Program-made: the position numbers and the translations under genes | Part shown: piece after piece, positions 16,426 through 25,056 of the stretch | Position numbering within the stretch: the stretch's first letter is position 1 | How the letters are laid out: every line of letters starts with the position of its first letter | The notes under the pieces: generated by a model | Database searches by the model: none | The model's input: the letters and a program-made list of their open reading frames with translations, nothing else | What the model was told of the DNA's origin: nothing | NCBI GenBank assembly: GCA_017617935.1 | Contig: JAFZVF010000030.1 | Location: 1 to 57,121 of the forward strand | Origin: Clostridiales bacterium | GTDB lineage: Bacteria > Bacillota > Clostridia > Saccharofermentanales > Saccharofermentanaceae | Length of the DNA: 57,121 nt | Direction: 5' to 3'

Positions 16426-17358
16426 TCAGACCTTCGGCACAAAAGTAGACGCAAGGATCTCTTTTGCGATTTCGGTTGTGTTCTTTCCGTTGACCTCGGC
16501 TTCTGGAGTAAGGATGAGCCTGTGCGTGATGACAGGCAGGAACACGGCCTGAACGTCCTTCGGGACTGCGTATTCCCTTCCCGCCAGATAAGCGTGCGCC
16601 TTCGCCATGGCGTTGAAGGCGAGCGTGGCACGGGGGCTTGCGCCTCTTTCGAGATCAGCGTGTCCCCTCGTCTTGTTGACGAGCGCAATGATGTAATCCG
16701 TGACCGCATCGTGCACGAAGACGTTGTTGACGCTCTTCTGCATTTCCAAAAGCATCTTGGCGTTGCACTGCTGCCTTACGCTGTCCATCGGATTAATGCC
16801 GTTCTTACGGCCTTCGATCATGGCCTTCTCATATTTGGCGGAAGGATATCCCATCGAGATCCTGACCATGAAACGGTCGATCTGTGAATCGGGAAGAAGC
16901 GAAGTTCCTGAAGCTCCCGTCGGGTTCTGCGTCGCGAAGACGATGAACGGATCGGGCAGCATGTAAGTGTTTCCGTCGACCGTGACGTTGGCCTCTTCCA
17001 TCGCCTCAAGGAGCGCGGACTGCGTACGCGAGGATGCTCGGTTCAACTCGTCCGCGAGAAAGAGATTGTGGAATATCGCACCGGGCTGATACTTCATCGT
17101 ATCAGTGTTCCTGTCATACATCGAAAAGCCCGTAATGTCCGAAGGCAATACGTCCGGAGTGAACTGAACTCTTCCGAAATTAAGTCCCATCGTCTTTGAA
17201 AACGCGAGTGCCAAAGTGGTCTTTCCCACGCCGGGAACGTCTTCCATCAGCACATGGCCTCCGGCGAGGATCGCCGTCAGCGTCTGTTCGATGACATAGT
17301 CCTTTCCGCAGATAACCTTTTTAACCTCATGAACTATGCCTTCAGTTAAACTACCCAT
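16426..17358 (-). CDS. MoxR-type AAA+ ATPase
   Basis: 310 residues, the usual MoxR length. Walker A GVGKTT (about 45-50), Walker B LFLADELNRA (about 105-114), sensor motif FATQNP (about 148-153), and the C-terminal lid with GASPRATLA and VFLPVITHRL are all present. MoxR ATPases act as chaperones that activate or insert partner proteins carrying VWA-type domains, here the DUF58 protein. The ATG has AGGGGAT six bases upstream. First gene of the three-gene operon; the 132-base spacer upstream should hold the promoter, with TATACT on the minus strand at about 17411. Confidence 0.93.
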   Translation of the reverse strand: MGSLTEGIVHEVKKVICGKDYVIEQTLTAILAGGHVLMEDVPGVGKTTLALAFSKTMGLNFGRVQFTPDVLPSDITGFSMYDRNTDTMKYQPGAIFHNLFLADELNRASSRTQSALLEAMEEANVTVDGNTYMLPDPFIVFATQNPTGASGTSLLPDSQIDRFMVRISMGYPSAKYEKAMIEGRKNGINPMDSVRQQCNAKMLLEMQKSVNNVFVHDAVTDYIIALVNKTRGHADLERGASPRATLAFNAMAKAHAYLAGREYAVPKDVQAVFLPVITHRLILTPEAEVNGKNTTEIAKEILASTFVPKV

Positions 17359-17490
17359 ATAGATCCCCTAAAACCTTCCTTCCAGCGGTCTCCGAAGAGC
17401 CGATAAAAGTATACATTACTTTCGTTTTCAGGTATCGCGATTTTGTGGCAAGAAAATAGCAATTTCCGTATAACGGCGGGGACTTCGCGG

Positions 17491-18585
17491 TTATTTCTTC
17501 GTAGTTTGTTGAAGCTCGCGGATCAGTTTCGTTTTCGCCTTAAGTTCCTCATTGAGGTTCTTGTTGTAGCGCTCGATGCCTTCAAGATGCTGCTGGTGGG
17601 CTGTGTCGTCGGAGATCTCGAGAAGATATCCGCGCTTTTTCCTGCCGTCGTAAAGGTCGCTCACGCGTACAAGATAAATGGATTCACCCCTGCGGTAATG
17701 GTGAAATCTGGATACGTTTTTTCTCTTGTATTCTTCAATCCATTGTTCAAAAAGCTGACGCATCTTCTCGTCTTCGATCACATGGTCAACATGATTCTTT
17801 GCAATCTCGGGAAAGAACTTTTTTGCCACGTCGGTCACACTAAGATATCGGTACTTGAAATCCAGTGAAATGTAGCCGTATTCGCCTTCCGCCAGGATCG
17901 AACTGCTGACCATGTCGTCTACGCGGTAAAGTCCGATACTGTTCATGATTATCAGGAATCCTATTTCATCAACCAGGTCAGCTAAGGCCATCCATTCAAC
18001 GTCCTTGGTGATCAGTCGTCCAAGGAAGAAGGAAAAAATGGAAAAGACCTGCATGAATGCGGCAATGGCAAGTATCTTTCTTGAAACGCTTGGTTTCTTG
18101 ATCCATCCATATGCAAGAACGATGATGGTTATTATCAGGAATATGCCTATCTCAAGATAGAAGAGCCTGTGCAAAGGCCCGTATTCCTTGACCAGGACGG
18201 TTACGCCGTTTTCGAATTCTATGTCAACGCTCTTATAGAAAAGCGGACTGTATCCCGCAGACAGGACAAGCATGTATATGCACGTCGTAAATGCGAGCAT
18301 GATGAACCTCACCCATTTGGGCGGCTCGATCTTGCAGATGGAAAATATCAGGAACAGTCCCGCGAGCGGAAGATAGCAGCCTCCGATGTAGAGGAATTTG
18401 TAGATTATCAACGCCTCCCTGACGTTCTGCGACAATGCGAGCAGTACGTAGCAGAACTGCGAAAGAAAGGCCAGGAGGAAGATCATGGTGTAGCGCGTTG
18501 AAAAATATTTGCGCTTGATAAAGTAATATGCCGAGCAGCATACAAGCGAAATGAAGCAGATGATGACGTAATAAGCGAGTACCAT
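17491..18585 (-). CDS. 7TM-PAS sensor protein without an output domain
   Basis: 364 residues. The N-terminal 215 carry seven membrane segments of the same type as in the HD-GYP protein at 6061-7782 (shared LYIGGCxLxL, CKIEPPKW/CHIQLKRW, plus an FYKSVDIEFENG-like loop). A PAS-like domain follows (about 230-325, ending YDGRKKRGYLLEISDDTA), then a short coiled coil ending in KK. No kinase, GGDEF, EAL or HD-GYP domain follows and the stop codon is clean. It starts inside the stop codon of the EAL gene (TAATG), so the two are translationally coupled. Likely a sensor partner that works in trans, perhaps with the EAL protein; alternatively a paralogue that lost its output domain. Confidence 0.82.
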   Translation of the reverse strand: MVLAYYVIICFISLVCCSAYYFIKRKYFSTRYTMIFLLAFLSQFCYVLLALSQNVREALIIYKFLYIGGCYLPLAGLFLIFSICKIEPPKWVRFIMLAFTTCIYMLVLSAGYSPLFYKSVDIEFENGVTVLVKEYGPLHRLFYLEIGIFLIITIIVLAYGWIKKPSVSRKILAIAAFMQVFSIFSFFLGRLITKDVEWMALADLVDEIGFLIIMNSIGLYRVDDMVSSSILAEGEYGYISLDFKYRYLSVTDVAKKFFPEIAKNHVDHVIEDEKMRQLFEQWIEEYKRKNVSRFHHYRRGESIYLVRVSDLYDGRKKRGYLLEISDDTAHQQHLEGIERYNKNLNEELKAKTKLIRELQQTTKK

Positions 18586-20501
18586 TATGTGTTCACCACC
18601 TTCAGAAAATCCGTGAACACCTGTTTTGGAAGGGGCTTGGAAAAATAGTATCCCTGGAAATAATCGCAGCCCAGTTCTTCTAACAGCATCTTCTGTTCAA
18701 CGGTCTCAACGCCTTCAAGCAAAACGGAATAACCCATGTCCTTTAACATGCGGATGGTGTTTTCAAGGTAGATGTGACCGTTTTTCTCAACTTCTCCCGT
18801 CTTCGGATTCTTGGCTTTCCAAAGAATGCTCTTGTCTATCTTTATGATCGAGAACGGCATTTCATACATGTAAGAAATATTGGAATAACCGGTGCCGTAA
18901 TCGTCCAGCGAGAACGAGAACTTACTGTTTTTCAGCACGTCGATCGTATCGTAAAGAACGCTCATATTCTCAGTCGTGGCAGACTCCGTGATCTCAAGAT
19001 TGATCTTTTCGGCGCTGAGGTGGTACTTTTTGAGCGTCTCATCGAATGTTTTCATCAGGTTCTTGCTGAGGCACTGTACGACCGAGAGATTGACTTCCAC
19101 ATACTCTATCCCGAGCGATGCCAGCTGCTCTTCCTGATAAGTCCTGCAGACTTCCTCAAACACGAATTGGCCTATGTCGAGTATCGATCCGTTTCTCTCT
19201 GCGACGGGAATGAATTCATCCGGCGGAATGAAGCCGTACTCACTGTCGATCAGGCGGCAGAGCGCCTCTGCAGAAGTAAACCTGCCGCTTTCCGAATTCC
19301 AGATCGGCTGAAAGTAAACCTGAAAACTCCTGTTCTTCAGCGCCTTGTCGATAAGCCTTTCGATCAGCACGCCGCGCTCGTATTTGTAGACGGCATTCTT
19401 AACGTCGAGTTCGACCGAAACCTTTCCGTCGAAAGGCGTGTCGATGAGCATGAAGACGTCATCCAAAGTCTTAACGTCTTCGGGTATGTGTATGACGCCA
19501 AACTGCACCGGGAAAACAAGCGAAAACTCGCCTTTGCCCCAGGGACGCTCAAACCTGCTCATGGTCTTTTCCCGCATCAGCGCGATCTCCGCTTCGTCGA
19601 TCCCTTCGCACAAAACTGCGAAGTGACCTCTGCCGCAGTCGTAACTCGTATTGGGTTTGTACGATTCATCCATCCACTTGGATATGCGCTTGAGGATGCC
19701 GTTCATGTTGTCGAAGCCGATCATCTTGTTGTAGTAGTTCAGGTTCGGGATCTTAATGAGCAAAAGCACGTTCCCGCTGTTCGCCATCGCGCGGTCCAAA
19801 GCGCTGTTCAGCGCATAACGGTTCAATGCGCCGGTCGTAGGATTGATCGTCTCCTCTTTGCTCTCAATCGTAAACAGCAGGCCCATGAGACCGATCGTCT
19901 CAAAGAACAGCGTAAGAAGATAATACGGGAATATGATCTGCACGATCACGGGTATGAAGGTGACCATGATGAAGAATAAAAGCGCCTTCGTGATCGTACC
20001 CGAAATGCCCTTGCGGTGCCTTACCGCCAGATAGATCGCAAACACCATGTATGCCAATGCCACTGCATATATGATGAAGAACAGCTTTCCGTGCAGGTAA
20101 GTGCTCTTTTCGTCATAGTAGAAGATCAGCTTGTGGAACGGATTCGTAAACAGCAGCGCAAGCTCCGTAAACAAAGGAGCCGCCGAGACAATGAGCGACT
20201 TGCGTTTGGACTTCTCATAACCGATGAGATAGAACACATACACCACTAAAGCATAAGCAAGGGTGTTGTGCGTTGAAAGGTACAGATAGTTCCAGAAATC
20301 CTGGATGAACCTTGCGGTGTACTGCGGATTGTTGTTTACGATCGAACCGAAAATGTCGGCAATCTCAGCGAGAAAATTAAGCGTGATCATGCCCAAAAAG
20401 ACACGATTGGCAGTCTTCCGTATGCCTTTCTTGAAAATGATATAGTACGCTATGAACAGCGAGAGAAACACCGCTGCGATATCAAATTCAATATGATACA
20501 T
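18585..20501 (-). CDS. Membrane GGDEF(degenerate)-EAL cyclic-di-GMP phosphodiesterase
   Basis: 638 residues: about seven membrane helices (5-212), a GGDEF-type domain (220-365) and an EAL domain (380-632). The GGDEF active-site loop reads GRGHF (290-294), so cyclase activity is unlikely; the domain may bind GTP or act structurally. The EAL domain keeps its catalytic motifs: EAL at 412-414, N471-L472, E503, DDYGTG at 533-538, K554/D556, EGVET at 596-600 and QGYYFSKPLP. It should therefore hydrolyse c-di-GMP. A possible extended -10 promoter lies at 20568-20576. The coupled downstream gene encodes a 7TM-PAS sensor. Confidence 0.92.
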   Translation of the reverse strand: MYHIEFDIAAVFLSLFIAYYIIFKKGIRKTANRVFLGMITLNFLAEIADIFGSIVNNNPQYTARFIQDFWNYLYLSTHNTLAYALVVYVFYLIGYEKSKRKSLIVSAAPLFTELALLFTNPFHKLIFYYDEKSTYLHGKLFFIIYAVALAYMVFAIYLAVRHRKGISGTITKALLFFIMVTFIPVIVQIIFPYYLLTLFFETIGLMGLLFTIESKEETINPTTGALNRYALNSALDRAMANSGNVLLLIKIPNLNYYNKMIGFDNMNGILKRISKWMDESYKPNTSYDCGRGHFAVLCEGIDEAEIALMREKTMSRFERPWGKGEFSLVFPVQFGVIHIPEDVKTLDDVFMLIDTPFDGKVSVELDVKNAVYKYERGVLIERLIDKALKNRSFQVYFQPIWNSESGRFTSAEALCRLIDSEYGFIPPDEFIPVAERNGSILDIGQFVFEEVCRTYQEEQLASLGIEYVEVNLSVVQCLSKNLMKTFDETLKKYHLSAEKINLEITESATTENMSVLYDTIDVLKNSKFSFSLDDYGTGYSNISYMYEMPFSIIKIDKSILWKAKNPKTGEVEKNGHIYLENTIRMLKDMGYSVLLEGVETVEQKMLLEELGCDYFQGYYFSKPLPKQVFTDFLKVVNT

Positions 20502-20567
20502 ATAGTCTCCGGGGAGTATTCCAAACTCCTGAATCGCTATATAACCGTCCGTCCCGCTTCTTGTAAT

Positions 20568-20576
20568 ATTATATCA
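20568..20576 (-). promoter_or_regulatory. Extended -10 promoter of the EAL operon
   Basis: Minus-strand TGATATAAT, 66-75 bases upstream of the EAL start codon. There is no clear -35 box. It is the same extended -10 sequence as at 10645-10653. Confidence 0.5.
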
Positions 20577-20659
20577 AGTGAATTTGCCACTTACCACGTT
20601 TCCCCGCCCCGCAAACCTTTGCAAGCAGTCCCTCCATGACAACATAAAACACCTTGCAA

Positions 20660-20897
20660 CTAGTTCCGCAGACGAGCTCCGCTCGTCCATTTGCCAAAGA
20701 ATAACCCTTTGCGATACTAGTTCCGCAGGCGGGCGCTGTTTGCCCGCCCTCTACGCCAAGTAAAAAGACCTTTGCAACTAGTTTCGCAGGCTGGCCATGC
20801 TCGCTACTTCGCCACTGAAAAGACCTTCTGAAATTAGTTCCGCAGGCGGGCGTTGTTTGCCCGCCGAGGACTTGTTCGTACATTTCAGAAGGTCTTT
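20660..20897. repeat. Array of four REP-like hairpin units
   Basis: The 400-base spacer between the EAL gene and tRNA-Arg holds four copies of (A/T)CTAGTTCCGCAG or a close variant, at 20664, 20721, 20782 and 20838 (57, 61 and 56 bases apart). Each is followed by a GC-rich palindrome: GACGAGC/GCTCGTC in unit 1, GGCGGGC/GCCCGCC in units 2 and 4, and a decayed one in unit 3. Unit 4 is nested in a perfect 16-bp inverted repeat (20819-20834 with 20882-20897) and its palindrome is followed by GAGGACTT. A related element with the same tag and flank is at 8441-8468. The layout resembles enterobacterial REP elements (tag plus hairpin, in spacers). No coding capacity is supported here. Confidence 0.8.
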
Positions 20898-20902
20898 ATA
20901 TG

Positions 20903-20977
20903 TGGCGCTCCAAGCAGGAATCGAACCCGCATCAACGGTACCGGAAACCGCTATTCTATCCATTAGACTATTGGAGC
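20903..20977 (-). tRNA. tRNA-Arg (anticodon CCG)
   Basis: Minus-strand cloverleaf with acceptor GCTCCAA / TTGGAGC, discriminator G and an encoded CCA. D arm is GTCTAATGGATAGAAT, the anticodon loop is TTCCGGT with CCG at 34-36 (reads CGG), and the T arm has GGGTTCGAATCCC. It starts 12 bases after the mfd stop codon on the same strand, so it may be cotranscribed with mfd or have a promoter inside it. The REP-like array follows its 3' end. Confidence 0.95.
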
Positions 20978-20989
20978 GGGCAAGCAGTA

Positions 20990-23900
20990 TTATACAGCAT
21001 TAGTCCGGTTATCGTTAAGTATCTTAAGAAGGTCCTTGATCTCGTTGATCGTTGCGCTCTGTTTAGTGGAAGTGGGCTTGTAGAGCAGGTACGGCTTGTC
21101 GCTCATGGCGTTGATCGACACTCTCGCGCCATAGAATTTGTCGCGCAGAAGAGCTCCAAGAGCGTTCATGTCGAGCTGCAGCTTTGGATCCAGATAAAGC
21201 CTGACTCCGGTGCTTCTGACTGACGCGCCCGTAAAACCGAGTTTGCCTGCCATCGCACGGATGAGAGATATGCCGCACAGGATGTGGATCTCCTTCGGCG
21301 GATCGCCATAGCGGTCCATGATCTCGTCCATGAAATCGTCGTAAGCGCTGAAATCCCTGATGTTTCCGATCTTTCTGTATGTGGCCATGCGGCCGCCTTC
21401 ATCGGGAATGTAAGACGACGGAATGTATGCATCGTAATCGACTTCAACAACGACGTCGCCCGGAGCGGAAGCAACGTCAGCGCCTTCCATGGCCTTCTGC
21501 TTCTCTGCTTCACTTGCACCAAGCGTCTTTATCTCTTCATCAAGAAGCCTGCAATAAAGCTCGTATCCGATGACGTCCATCTGGCCGTGCTGTTCGGCTC
21601 CCAGAAGGTTTCCCGCGCCTCTGACCTCAAGGTCTCTGATCGCGATCCTGACGCCCGAACCGAGTTCCGTGAACTCTCGTAAGGCATTAAGCCTCTTGGT
21701 CGCTTCCTCGTTCAAAGGAGCGTCAGCGTCGTAAGTGATGTAAGCGTACGCCTGCCTGTCAGACCTTCCTACGCGGCCTTTGATCTGATAGAGCTGCGAC
21801 AAGCCGAAACGGTCAGCGTTTTCAACTATCAGCGTGTTGACGTTCGGCATGTCCACGCCGTTTTCGATTATCGTCGTGCAGACGAGTATGTCGTACTTGC
21901 CTTCGATGAAGTCGCCAACAGCCGCTTCAAGGCCGTTTTCGGGCATCTGGCCGTGCGCGTAGGTGACCCTTACGCCGGGCATCAGTTCCTCGAGTTTCGT
22001 TGCGACTTTGTCGATGTCTGAAGTCTTGTTGTAAAGGTAGAAAATCTGTCCTCCGCGCGCGATCTCACGCATGCAGGCCTGAACGATTATCTGCTCATCG
22101 TAACCCATGACGTAGGTCTGGACGGCACGCCTGTTGAACGGCGCTTCCTCAAGGACGGAGATGTCCCTGATGCCTGAAAGCGACATGTGGAGAGTACGCG
22201 GAATGGGCGTTGCGGACAACGAGAGAACGTCGACGTCGGTCTTCATCGACTTGATCTTTTCCTTGTGGTTGACGCCGAAACGCTGCTCCTCATCTACCAC
22301 GAGAAGTCCCAAATGCGGCGGCCTTACGTCGTTTGAAAGCACCCTGTGCGTTCCGATTATGACGTCGGCCTTGCCGTTCTTTACGTCTATCAGAGAAGCC
22401 TTGATCTGCGCGGGCGAAACGAATCTTGAAAGCATTACGACGTTGACCGGAAATCCCTTGCATCGCTCGACGAAGTTCTGGTAGTGCTGCTGCGCCAAAA
22501 GCGTTGTAGGCGCAAGCATGATCGCCTGCCTTCCGTTCATTACCGCCTTGAACATCGCCCTAAACGCAACCTCGGTCTTGCCGAATCCGACGTCACCGCA
22601 AAGCAGCCTGTCCATTGGCCTTTCGGACTCCATGTCCGCCTTGATCTCGCGGCAAGCGCGAAGCTGATCCTCCGTTTCGACGAACGGGAACTTGTCCTCA
22701 AAAAGCTTTTGCTGCTCGTCGTCAGGCTCACACTTGTACCCTGAGTTTATGCTTCTTGCCGCGTATATCTTGAGAAGGTCATAAGCCACCTTCTTGATAG
22801 ATTCCCTGGCCCTTGCAACCTGCCTCTTCCATTCATCGCCTCCGAGGCGCGAAAGCTTAGGTTCACGCTCTCCCGGGCCCACGTATTTCTGCAGCGAATC
22901 GAGGTTTTCGGGAAGGATGTAAAGGACTTCGTCCCTGGCGTAAGTGATCTTGAGATAGTCCTTGCGCGTGTCGCCGACCTTCATGTTTACGAGGCCGTCG
23001 TATCTTCCTACGCCGTGCTTGTCGTGAACGATGAAGTCGCCGGGGTGAATGTCGCCAAAGAAGGTGATCCTCGGTCCGCCCTTTTTCTTTGGCTTTGCGG
23101 CCCTTCCGCTGCCGAAGAGCTCCTGCTCGCCAAGAAGCGTTATCCCGAGCGCGGGATATGAGAATCCGCACGGAAGATCCGCATAGATTATGTCAGGCGA
23201 AGCGCCCGCGTCGAGCAGGCTGCTTCTGAGCGAATCCGTCCTTCTTCCCTCGGGAAGGATGATCTTGATCCCGCTCGTTCCCTTCATTGCCTCTGCGAGG
23301 TCGTTTATCCTGCCGGAATAGTTGTCAGCGGGAAATCCTGAAGTGGAAACGCTGACGCCACCGGGAAGTCCGCCGCCCGTTGAAGCGAAAGTCGCAAGCG
23401 TAATTACCTTTGCCAGATTGTCGATCTTCTTCATGACGTCCGAAACGTCGAAAACGGCTTCAACCGCACAGGAAGGAGCGGTTCCCGCCTCGCACGATTC
23501 AGTACAGCGCTGCAGGTATTCAGAAGAAAAAGCCTTCATCCTCGCATCGGTTTCGACAAGCTCGTCGGCAAACCAGAGGACGTCGGAGCCGCCTCGGAAT
23601 TCAACATAGTCGATCGCACAGGCGGGCTTTCCGAGCAGCATTCCGATCCAGCGCGCTATGCCCGTTGGCTCGCTTCCCATCTCTATCTTCTGCGCATCAG
23701 CTTCGGCCGTGCGCGTCAAAAGCTCGGCGGCGCGCCTTGCCTCGCGCGATTCCTTGTTCATCTTTGAAACGTCCACTTCAGCCTGAAGCCGAATGAGGCG
23801 AGCGTTGTCTTTTCTCATCTCCGGATCACCTGTGGAATAGATCCTCGCGGGAATTATGAGAACCGATTCGAGCATGGAAGTCGAGCGCTGCGTTTCAAGA

Positions 23901-24532
23901 TCGAAATGCTTCAGCTGGTCGATCTCTTCATCGAAAAAGCTTATTCTGACAGGCTCCGTCATGTCCGCCGGGAAGACGTCTATTATGTCTCCCCGTCTTG
24001 CGAACTCGCCGCGCTCCATTACCTGAGGGACCTTTTCATAGCCCATCTCGGAAAGGCGGGTGATCACTTCATCAGGATCGTAAGTGCCTCCGACCTTGAG
24101 GTCGATCATCCTGGAGGCAAACCCGGAAGGCGGGGAAAGCTTTCCCATAAGCGCTCCCGCGGTTATTACCGCCGCACCAAAGTTGCCCGTCACGAGTTCT
24201 GAAAGCGCCGCGCACCTTGTAAGTTCAAGTTCGCGCGATGAAGCTTCCGCCGTAAGGAGCGAAAGTTCTCCTGGCATGAGCACCGCAACGGAATCGCCGG
24301 TGAAACATGAAAGCGCACGGGACATAGTTCTCGCGCGTGCAGCGTCAGGAACGATCACCACCGGCTTCAGGGAAAGATGCGCGGAAAGCGCGCTTATAAG
24401 ATACGCCTTTTGCTCGGCGCATACTCCAGAGACGTTAAGATGTCTGCCTTCTTTACGGGACTTTTCGAGGCCGTCAATGACGGCCTTGTCTGACCCGATA
24501 AGAGAGAGCAGGTCATTTATTTGTTGATTCAT
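20990..24532 (-). CDS. mfd: Transcription-repair coupling factor Mfd
   Basis: 1180 residues, normal length. Mfd displaces RNA polymerase stalled at DNA damage and recruits UvrA for excision repair. The N-terminal UvrB-like domains (about 1-330), the RNA-polymerase interaction domain (about 490-560, with HDKHGVGRYDGL) and the RecG-like translocase are visible: Walker A GFGKTE with Lys652, DEEQ starting at Asp747, SATPIPRTL, and motif VI with QxxGRVGRS. A C-terminal TRCF domain follows. AAGGAA precedes the ATG. The start overlaps pth by 20 bp, and glmU-pth-mfd is a well-known clostridial gene order. Confidence 0.98.
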   Translation of the reverse strand: MNQQINDLLSLIGSDKAVIDGLEKSRKEGRHLNVSGVCAEQKAYLISALSAHLSLKPVVIVPDAARARTMSRALSCFTGDSVAVLMPGELSLLTAEASSRELELTRCAALSELVTGNFGAAVITAGALMGKLSPPSGFASRMIDLKVGGTYDPDEVITRLSEMGYEKVPQVMERGEFARRGDIIDVFPADMTEPVRISFFDEEIDQLKHFDLETQRSTSMLESVLIIPARIYSTGDPEMRKDNARLIRLQAEVDVSKMNKESREARRAAELLTRTAEADAQKIEMGSEPTGIARWIGMLLGKPACAIDYVEFRGGSDVLWFADELVETDARMKAFSSEYLQRCTESCEAGTAPSCAVEAVFDVSDVMKKIDNLAKVITLATFASTGGGLPGGVSVSTSGFPADNYSGRINDLAEAMKGTSGIKIILPEGRRTDSLRSSLLDAGASPDIIYADLPCGFSYPALGITLLGEQELFGSGRAAKPKKKGGPRITFFGDIHPGDFIVHDKHGVGRYDGLVNMKVGDTRKDYLKITYARDEVLYILPENLDSLQKYVGPGEREPKLSRLGGDEWKRQVARARESIKKVAYDLLKIYAARSINSGYKCEPDDEQQKLFEDKFPFVETEDQLRACREIKADMESERPMDRLLCGDVGFGKTEVAFRAMFKAVMNGRQAIMLAPTTLLAQQHYQNFVERCKGFPVNVVMLSRFVSPAQIKASLIDVKNGKADVIIGTHRVLSNDVRPPHLGLLVVDEEQRFGVNHKEKIKSMKTDVDVLSLSATPIPRTLHMSLSGIRDISVLEEAPFNRRAVQTYVMGYDEQIIVQACMREIARGGQIFYLYNKTSDIDKVATKLEELMPGVRVTYAHGQMPENGLEAAVGDFIEGKYDILVCTTIIENGVDMPNVNTLIVENADRFGLSQLYQIKGRVGRSDRQAYAYITYDADAPLNEEATKRLNALREFTELGSGVRIAIRDLEVRGAGNLLGAEQHGQMDVIGYELYCRLLDEEIKTLGASEAEKQKAMEGADVASAPGDVVVEVDYDAYIPSSYIPDEGGRMATYRKIGNIRDFSAYDDFMDEIMDRYGDPPKEIHILCGISLIRAMAGKLGFTGASVRSTGVRLYLDPKLQLDMNALGALLRDKFYGARVSINAMSDKPYLLYKPTSTKQSATINEIKDLLKILNDNRTNAV

Positions 24533-25055
24533 TAGCGATTATTCCTTCAATAGCCGCGCAGGCCTCGATGAAAGCATCGTTCATCATGAGACGCTCTTCC
24601 TTGGGAACCTCGGAAAGAACGTAGTTTATCAGATCGAAATGCTCCGGAACAGGACCCGTGCCAATTCTGACGCGAGGAAAATTCTCCGTCCCCAAGAGCT
24701 GTATGCACGACTTCATTCCGTTATGCGTGCCCGCGCTTCCCTTTGGCCTTACCCTGATCGAGCCCTTCTTGATGTCGATGTCATCGTAAACGGTGATGAT
24801 GTGCGAAGGTTCGATCTTGAAAAAGCGGCTCGCTTCAACGAGACACTCTCCGGAAAGGTTCATGTAGGTCACGGGCTTTATGACGATGACGTCCTGTCCC
24901 GCGATCCTGCCTTTTCCGTACATGCCCTTGAACTTGTCCTTATCAAGAGAGATGCCGTGCTTCTCGCACAACACGTCTACTGCCAGGTAGCCCATGTTGT
25001 GCCACGTGTACATATACTGTCTGCCCGGATTTCCGAGCCCTGCGATCATCCACAT
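24513..25055 (-). CDS. pth: Peptidyl-tRNA hydrolase
   Basis: 180 residues from ATG 25055 (MWMIAGLGNPG), one base after the glmU stop; a longer in-frame reading to 25187 has no family similarity and lies inside glmU. Pth frees tRNA from peptidyl-tRNA that drops off the ribosome. Conserved features are GLGNPG, the catalytic His in WHNMGY (about residue 20), KPVTYMNLSG, YDDID (Asp about 95) and KGSAGTHNGMKS with its Asn/His. Its ribosome site would lie in the end of glmU, which suggests translational coupling. The 3' end overlaps mfd by 20 bp. Confidence 0.97.
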   Translation of the reverse strand: MWMIAGLGNPGRQYMYTWHNMGYLAVDVLCEKHGISLDKDKFKGMYGKGRIAGQDVIVIKPVTYMNLSGECLVEASRFFKIEPSHIITVYDDIDIKKGSIRVRPKGSAGTHNGMKSCIQLLGTENFPRVRIGTGPVPEHFDLINYVLSEVPKEERLMMNDAFIEACAAIEGIIANESTNK

Positions 25056-25056
25056 A

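Noticed and set aside
18585..18587. Frameshift or split of one sensor-EAL gene
   Set aside because: Each protein has its own complete 7TM N-terminus and the TAATG junction has a GGTGG site, so they are two genes.
20660..20897. CRISPR-like array
   Set aside because: Units are 56-61 bases apart and themselves palindromic, with no constant-length unique spacers and no cas genes in the window. REP-like hairpins explain it better.
20569..20963. Small ORFs across the hairpin array on both strands
   Set aside because: They arise from repeated open frames in the hairpin units, have no ribosome site and overlap the tRNA.
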